Shown here one piece after another: positions 5,649 to 9,591 of a DNA stretch of 9,591 bases; the stretch's first letter is position 1, and every line of letters begins with the position of its first letter. The position numbers and the translations under genes are program-made. The DNA comes from JAWWBG01 sp033721095 (GTDB taxonomy: Bacteria > Actinomycetota > Nitriliruptoria > Nitriliruptorales > Nitriliruptoraceae), in NCBI GenBank assembly GCA_033721095.1, contig JAWWBG010000094.1, forward strand, positions 1-9,591, given 5' to 3'. The notes under the pieces were generated by a model, which was not told the DNA's origin, ran no database searches, and was given only the letters and a program-made list of their open reading frames with translations.

Positions 5649-7064
5649 TCAGCCCATCCGCTCGGTCAGCTCGGCCAGCAGGAACGCCTCGGACAGGCAC
5701 GCCCGGGCGAAGTCCTCCAAATGCAGGCTCTCGTCCTCGCCGTGGGCGTTGGACTGGGGGTCCTCGACCCCGACGAGCAGGCACGGCGCCCCGCCGAACG
5801 CGTCGCTGAACGGCTGCACGAACGGGATGGACCCGCCACAGCCGAGCGCCGCAGGCTCGCGCCCATAGGCGGCCGCCATGGCGGCAACGGCGGCGTCCCA
5901 CGCAGGGCCGGAGGGCTCACCGACCCAGGCAGCGTTCCACTCACCGAAGCGCACGTCGATCTCGGCCCCCCACGGCACGTGCTGCTCGAGGTGCTCGCGC
6001 AGTGCTCCCAACGCACGTTCCGGGTCCTGGCCGGGGGCGAAGCGACACGACAGCTTGGTGCTGACCTCCGCGAGCAGCGTGTTGGACGCATGCGCGATGT
6101 CCGGCACGTCCATCCCCGTGGGCGTGATCGTCGGCTGCAACCAGATCTTCTCGAGCAACGTCCGGTCGTCACCGATCAGCTGCACCGTGTCGAGGACGCC
6201 GGCCTCCTCGCGCATCCGGGCGACGTCGGCATCCAGTTCCTCGAGCCGCGCGCGCTCCTCGGCGGACATCGGCCGCACGTCGCGGGCGAAGCCGTCGACC
6301 GCGATCGTCCCGTCGGCGTGGTGCAGGCTGGCCAGCAGGCGGGTCATGGCGGTGAGGGCGTCGGGGATCGGGCCGCCCCACATGCCGGAATGGACGGGCC
6401 GGTCCAGCGTGCGGACGGTCACGAAGCACTCGCCCATGCCGCGCAGCGCCCAGGTCAGCCCCGGCCAGCCGACCTGCCAGTTCGTCAGGTCGGTGAGGAC
6501 GATGACGTCGGAGCGCAGCGTGTCGGCGTGCTCGGCGAGGAAGGCGGCGAGGTGGGGGGAGCCGATCTCCTCCTCGCCCTCGACGATGACCTTCACGTTG
6601 CACGGCGGCCCACCGCGCGCGGCCTCCCAGGCGCGAAGCGCGGCGACGTGCGCCATGATCCCGGCCTTGTCGTCGGCGGCACCGCGGGCGTAGAGGCGCC
6701 CGTCCCGTTCGGTGGGTTCGAAGGGATCGGAGGTCCAGCGGTCGGGTGTCCCGACGGGTTGGACGTCGTGGTGGGCGTACAACAGGACCGTCAGGCCGTC
6801 GGGATCGATGATTCGTTCGCCGAAGACGTAGGGGTGGGCACCGTCGACCTCGAGCAGCCGCACGTTGTCCAGACCGGCTGACGCCAGCAGGTCCCGGGTT
6901 CGTTCGGCGGACGCCCGTACCGGTGCCGGGTCGTGTCCGGCCGCGCTCACCGAGGGGATTCGGACCAGGTCGACCAGGTCGCGCTGGGTCGTCGGCAGGG
7001 CGTCGACGAGTGCCTCGGCGACGTCGCGAAGGCTCTCCGGCGTGCTGGCTGGTGGCGTCTTCAT
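5649..7064 (-). CDS. M20-family metallopeptidase (dipeptidase, carnosinase/CPG2-like)
   Basis: A 471-residue cytoplasmic di-zinc peptidase, typical in length for M20 dipeptidases that trim short peptides. Motifs in order: YAHHDVQP at residues 96-103 (His98 ligand, Asp100), GAADDKAG at 128-135 (Asp131 as the bridging ligand), EGEEEIGSP at 162-170 (Glu165 the catalytic base, Glu166 a ligand), TDLTNW at 191-196 (Asp192), DRPVHSG at 221-227 in the lid/dimerisation domain, and NAHGEDES at 439-446 (His441 ligand). All metal and catalytic positions are intact (roles from family knowledge). The lid domain spans roughly 205-375. The start is ATG at 7064-7062. No Shine-Dalgarno is visible; CATACT about seven bases upstream might be a -10 box for a leaderless message, but no -35 box is evident. 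The physiological substrate is unknown, and it sits with the unknown membrane protein gene downstream. Confidence 0.93.
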   Translation of the reverse strand: MKTPPASTPESLRDVAEALVDALPTTQRDLVDLVRIPSVSAAGHDPAPVRASAERTRDLLASAGLDNVRLLEVDGAHPYVFGERIIDPDGLTVLLYAHHDVQPVGTPDRWTSDPFEPTERDGRLYARGAADDKAGIMAHVAALRAWEAARGGPPCNVKVIVEGEEEIGSPHLAAFLAEHADTLRSDVIVLTDLTNWQVGWPGLTWALRGMGECFVTVRTLDRPVHSGMWGGPIPDALTAMTRLLASLHHADGTIAVDGFARDVRPMSAEERARLEELDADVARMREEAGVLDTVQLIGDDRTLLEKIWLQPTITPTGMDVPDIAHASNTLLAEVSTKLSCRFAPGQDPERALGALREHLEQHVPWGAEIDVRFGEWNAAWVGEPSGPAWDAAVAAMAAAYGREPAALGCGGSIPFVQPFSDAFGGAPCLLVGVEDPQSNAHGEDESLHLEDFARACLSEAFLLAELTERMG

Positions 7065-7103
7065 GGGTGCCAGTATGGCGACAGTCGGGCAGCCGGTGAG
7101 GAC

Positions 7104-7109
7104 TATCCT
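7104..7109 (+). promoter_or_regulatory. Candidate -10 box for the SnoaL-like gene
   Basis: TATCCT fits TANNNT and would start a transcript at about 7116, exactly where the hairpin-rich leader begins. No convincing -35 box is found at 16-18 bases upstream; GCGACA at 7078-7083 is 20 bases away. Weak on its own, but supported a little by its position in the divergent gap. Confidence 0.25.
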
Positions 7110-7115
7110 CCCCGC

Positions 7116-7197
7116 ACCGGCCCGCGGAAGCCCGCGAAACGGCCGGTCTGGCGCCCTGTTCGGGCGCGTTGAGGGTCTCGCGCCCGGAAGGGGCGCG
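7116..7197 (+). promoter_or_regulatory. Structured 5' leader of the SnoaL-like gene (three hairpins, alternative pairings)
   Basis: This fills most of the 149-base gap between the divergent peptidase and SnoaL-like genes. Hairpin A: ACCGGCC (7116-7122) with GGCCGGT (7141-7147), enclosing CGCGG (7123-7127) with CCGCG (7132-7136). Hairpin B: GCGCCC (7151-7156) with GGGCGC (7162-7167). Hairpin C: CGCGCCC (7179-7185) with GGGCGCG (7191-7197). Hairpin C ends three bases before the Shine-Dalgarno AGGAAGGAG (7201-7209). The B second arm can instead pair with the C first arm, giving mutually exclusive folds. I do not recognise a known RNA class. In a genome this GC-rich some of this could be chance. 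Confidence 0.4.
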
Positions 7198-7213
7198 GCG
7201 AGGAAGGAGTCCC

Positions 7214-7564
7214 GTGGGTGCCGCAGCTGATGCCTTCGCGCGCCTCACGGATGCGCTGACCTCGGGTGAACTCGACGACATCGAGGACATCTACGCCGTC
7301 GAGAGCCTCTATCTCGAGCCGTACAACCCGCCCCACCGGGGCAACCTGCTGATCACCGCGTACCTCAAGGACTTCTTCCTGCCCAAGGAGAATGTCAAGG
7401 TCGAGGTCGTCCGGTCCGTCGAGTCGGCGGACGGCGCCACGCTCGGCGTGGAATGGAGGATCTCCTACGACGCGGCCGGACGAACCTGGTCGGACCTGGC
7501 TCGGGCCTCGTTCCTCGAGGTCGACGAGGCCGGACTCATCACCTACCAGCGCGACTACACGTAG
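7214..7564 (+). CDS. SnoaL-like / NTF2-fold small protein
   Basis: A 116-residue cytoplasmic protein with the look of the SnoaL/ketosteroid-isomerase-like NTF2 superfamily. It has an N-terminal helix (ADAFARLTDALTSGELDD, about residues 4-21), an IEDIYAVESLYLEPYNPPHRG segment at about 22-42 where the fold's cone wall begins, a helix ITAYLKDFF (about 46-54), and strands VKVEVVRSVES, TLGVEWRISYD, ARASFLEVDEAGLITYQRDY. In the family the pocket binds small hydrophobic ligands or carries isomerase/cyclase activity; which applies here is unknown. The start is GTG at 7214, with AGGAAGGAG ending four bases before it. An ATG at 7169 in the same frame is rejected because it precedes that ribosome site and adds a basic tail unlike the fold. 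It is preceded by a strongly structured leader. The Tad-type genes follow after 118 bases, with their own ribosome site. Confidence 0.8.
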   Translation: MGAAADAFARLTDALTSGELDDIEDIYAVESLYLEPYNPPHRGNLLITAYLKDFFLPKENVKVEVVRSVESADGATLGVEWRISYDAAGRTWSDLARASFLEVDEAGLITYQRDYT

Positions 7565-7570
7565 CCGGTC

Positions 7571-7586
7571 ACCGGCGGCGGCCGGT
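7571..7586 (+). terminator. Possible terminator hairpin after the SnoaL-like gene
   Basis: ACCGGC (7571-7576), loop GGCG, GCCGGT (7581-7586), followed by TCCCC, six bases after the TAG stop. The stem is GC-rich but there is no U-run, so intrinsic termination is uncertain. The rest of the gap to 7682 shows only a -10-like TAGTGT (7648-7653) and the GAGGAG ribosome site (7671-7676) of the next gene. Confidence 0.35.
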
Positions 7587-7682
7587 TCCCCGACGGCGTT
7601 CTCCACAGGCTCTGCGAATCCGTGGTCCCGGCGTCTCGTCCTGCTCGTAGTGTCGAGCCGGTTGTCGTTCGAGGAGATTCCC

Positions 7683-8588
7683 ATGGTCGACGCTGCGCTG
7701 GCAGTCGACCTGCAGCTCGCCGGTCCGCACGCCGCGCGGATCCGAGACTGGGTCGAGTCCGTCCTCGGCTGGCAGCCGGTCGACGGCGACAGCGGCGGCC
7801 TGACGCCAACCCTGGCCCTCACGGACGCGGCCGCCCGAACCTCGACGTCGCTGCCGACCGTGATCGTGGTGGACGAGGCCGACGACGCCGTTGCGGTCGC
7901 AGGCCGCGTCGTCATGACCGGCGCTCGTGCCGTGATCGTCTGGCCGACCGAACGGGATCAGCTGCCCGACGCCGCCGACCGTGCGATCGGGCGGCAGGCG
8001 CCGGCAGACACGCCCCGCGCGTTGCGCGTGGGCGGAGCCGCCGGTGGTGTCGGGACCACCACCGTCACCCTCGCCCTGGCCGCACTGGCGGCCTGGGGCG
8101 GCGTTCCCACCCTGGTCTTCGGCCGCGATCGCCTCCCCGTGCGCGGAGTCGGCACGGTCGCCGCGGCGGCGACCGGCGCCCACGGGATCTGGACCCACGC
8201 AACCCCGGTGCCCGGGGTACCTCGACTGCGCGCCCTGGCCGTCGACGGCGCGGTACGCGAACTGCCACCAGCCCACGAGGCTGGCCTGGTCGTCCGGGAC
8301 GCCGGCGTCGATCGCGACGTTGACGTGCTCGTGGGGCGTCGGGACACGGCGACACTCGAGGCCTTGGGCGAAACGTGTGCATCGGGGCTCGTGCTCGTCG
8401 AGGACGGGCCGGTCCCGTGGTCGGCCCTGCGCAAGCCGATCGGTCGTCGGCTCGTTGTTCGGGTGCCGCGATCGAACCGGGTCGCGGCCGCGGCGATGGC
8501 CGGGCGCGTTCCCGGTGCGCTGCCGGGACGCTGGCTGGGGCGACTTCGACCGATGCTGGGAGCGCTCCGGCTGGAGCACCGAAACTGA
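7683..8588 (+). CDS. CpaE/SsdA-like protein (MinD-type fold, Tad pilus locus / septum-site family), degenerate P-loop
   Basis: A 301-residue protein. The N-terminal ~110 residues form an alpha/beta domain (VDLQLAGPHAARI, then TVIVVDEADDAV and ARAVIVWPTE), followed by a MinD/ParA-like domain starting LRVGGAAGGVGTTTVTLALA (114-133). This layout, and its place directly before a TadA-type ATPase, match the actinobacterial CpaE-like family often labelled septum-site-determining protein (SsdA). In ParA/MinD proteins the loop is KGGxGKTT. Here the signature lysine is Ala120 and the P-loop lysine is Thr125, so nucleotide hydrolysis is doubtful. Its likely role is placing or regulating the Tad/Flp pilus or secretion machine (inference). 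The start is ATG at 7683, with GAGGAG six bases upstream. The next gene follows in the same frame after 57 bases. Confidence 0.75.
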   Translation: MVDAALAVDLQLAGPHAARIRDWVESVLGWQPVDGDSGGLTPTLALTDAAARTSTSLPTVIVVDEADDAVAVAGRVVMTGARAVIVWPTERDQLPDAADRAIGRQAPADTPRALRVGGAAGGVGTTTVTLALAALAAWGGVPTLVFGRDRLPVRGVGTVAAAATGAHGIWTHATPVPGVPRLRALAVDGAVRELPPAHEAGLVVRDAGVDRDVDVLVGRRDTATLEALGETCASGLVLVEDGPVPWSALRKPIGRRLVVRVPRSNRVAAAAMAGRVPGALPGRWLGRLRPMLGALRLEHRN

Positions 8589-8645
8589 GCGACGCGAGCC
8601 GTCGCAGACCTGATCACCTCGGGGGCGGGGGAACGGGACCCGGTG

Positions 8646-9591
8646 ATGACCGGGAAGACCAGTGGGCAGCTGACGCCTGACCTCCGCGCGACGATCGGGC
8701 GGCGTGTCATTGCCGATGACGATGTCATTCGTCGACCCGGCGACCGCATTGTCCTCCGTCGTGCCGTCGCACGCGCCTTGGCGGCCGAAGGGATCGTGGC
8801 GGCTCCGGCCGCCTGGGCGGAGATGGTGCGCGCGCTCGTCGACGAGTTCGGCGGCCTCGGCCCACTCGAACCGCTGCTGCGCGACGCCACCGTGACCGAT
8901 GTCGTCGTCAACCGCCACGATGACATCTGGGTCGACCGGGCCGGAGCGCTCGTCCGGGCCGACGCCCGCTTCGAGAGCCCCGATCACCTGCGACGCACCG
9001 TGGACCGGGTCCTCGGCCCGCTCGGCGTGCGGCTGGACCGCACGCATCCGTGGGCCGACGTCACGCTGCCGGGCGGCGTGCGGCTCCACGCACTGCTCCC
9101 GCCGCTGGCACCGGCCCTCACGCTGACACTTCGACGCGTTGCGACGGTCGTGCCCTCATGGGACGAGCTGATCATGTCCGGGAGCGTCGCGTCGGGACTC
9201 GCAGACCAGTTGCGCCGAGCCGTCCGTGAGCGCCGAAACGTCGTCGTCTGCGGCCGCGCCGGCTGCGGCAAGACGACGTTGCTGGCTCGGCTGCTCGCCG
9301 ACGTCGACGGCGATCGTGTCATCGTCATCGAGGACACCCCCGAGCTCGACGCGGCCCACGGCCACGTCGTGCCGCTGCGCACGCGACCACCCTCACCTGA
9401 CGGCGTCGGGGCCGTGGACCTGGCCGACCTGCTGCGCAACGCCCTGCGCATGCGTCCCGACCGGATCGTCGTCGGCGAGGTGCGCGGGGCCGAGGCCCTC
9501 GACATGCTGCAGGCGATGAACACCGGGCATGAAGGATCGCTGTCGACGCTCCACGCCAACCGTCCTCGCGACGCCCTGTCTCGACTCGAGA
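8646..9591 (+). CDS. tadA: TadA/CpaF-type secretion ATPase (type II/IV secretion family), C-terminus beyond the window
   Basis: 315 codons are present and the frame is still open at the right edge. The N-terminal domain shows the TadA pattern: EFGGLGPLEPLLRDATVTDV at about 69-88, then VNRHDDIWVDRAG (90-102), then LPGGVRLHALLPP (142-154). The ATPase domain has Walker A GRAGCGKTT at 203-211, an Asp-box region VIVIEDTPEL (about 222-231), Walker B VVGEVRG with Glu278, and the His-box GHEGSLSTLHAN at 294-305. These are the secretion-ATPase hallmarks, and the protein should form a hexamer that powers Flp/Tad pilus assembly at the membrane. The start is ATG at 8646, with GGGA seven bases before it; GTG at 8643 immediately precedes it and cannot be excluded. 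The pairing with the CpaE/SsdA-like gene suggests the remaining tad genes lie to the right. Confidence 0.92.
   Translation, partial: MTGKTSGQLTPDLRATIGRRVIADDDVIRRPGDRIVLRRAVARALAAEGIVAAPAAWAEMVRALVDEFGGLGPLEPLLRDATVTDVVVNRHDDIWVDRAGALVRADARFESPDHLRRTVDRVLGPLGVRLDRTHPWADVTLPGGVRLHALLPPLAPALTLTLRRVATVVPSWDELIMSGSVASGLADQLRRAVRERRNVVVCGRAGCGKTTLLARLLADVDGDRVIVIEDTPELDAAHGHVVPLRTRPPSPDGVGAVDLADLLRNALRMRPDRIVVGEVRGAEALDMLQAMNTGHEGSLSTLHANRPRDALSRLE

Noticed and set aside
5721..6881. Plus-strand open frame opposite the M20 peptidase
   Set aside because: The peptidase reads through with all metal ligands in order; the opposite frame has no motifs or ribosome site.
7065..7213. Possible tRNA or known riboswitch in the divergent gap
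   Set aside because: No cloverleaf, anticodon arm or CCA end can be drawn, and none of the riboswitch consensus blocks I know (TPP, glycine, SAM, cobalamin) is present. Kept only as an unassigned structured leader.
7569..9089. Minus-strand open frame of 506 codons opposite the CpaE/SsdA-like gene and the start of tadA
   Set aside because: Plus-strand products have secretion-ATPase and MinD-like motifs and good ribosome sites; the minus-strand product is low-complexity Arg/Gly/Asp/His.

Overview
The window is high-GC, gene-dense bacterial DNA. Its gene set points to the Actinomycetota: a CpaE/SsdA-like protein followed by a TadA-type ATPase, an actinobacterial-looking cobalamin riboswitch, several GTG starts, and ATGA stop/start overlaps. 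The exact lineage cannot be told from sequence reading alone. I saw no transposase, integrase, CRISPR array, tRNA or rRNA.

Region 1 (1-4745, minus strand) is a vitamin B12 uptake and salvage operon. Transcription runs leftwards from a cobalamin riboswitch (4578-4687 plus its expression platform at 4493-4566). It passes through btuF (lipoprotein binding protein), btuC (permease), btuD (ATPase), cobO (corrinoid adenosyltransferase), cobS (adenosylcobinamide-GDP ribazoletransferase) and the 5' end of cobU (kinase/guanylyltransferase), which leaves the window at base 1. The order makes metabolic sense: import a corrinoid, adenosylate it, activate it to the GDP form, and attach the lower ligand. 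The riboswitch would shut this off when B12 is plentiful. Its aptamer has a perfect 7-bp closing stem. Loop L5 is complementary to the loop of a downstream hairpin, and a 9-bp hairpin covers the btuF Shine-Dalgarno sequence.

Region 2 (4718-7064, minus strand) has a multi-spanning membrane protein of unknown function and, upstream of it, an M20-family zinc dipeptidase. They are probably co-transcribed towards the B12 operon, and the riboswitch starts about 30 bases after the membrane-protein stop codon.

Region 3 (7065-7564) is a divergent intergenic stretch. It is followed on the plus strand by a small SnoaL-like (NTF2-fold) protein whose 5' leader (7116-7197) is almost entirely made of GC-rich hairpins with alternative pairings. 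This is the least explained part of the window.

Region 4 (7683-9591, plus strand) opens a Tad/Flp-type locus: a CpaE/SsdA-like protein with a degenerate nucleotide-binding loop, then the TadA/CpaF secretion ATPase, which runs off the right edge.

Overall these are mostly ordinary housekeeping and accessory genes. The points worth a second look are regulatory RNA structures: the details of the B12 switch and the structured leader before the SnoaL-like gene. I see no clear evidence of a wholly new multi-gene system.
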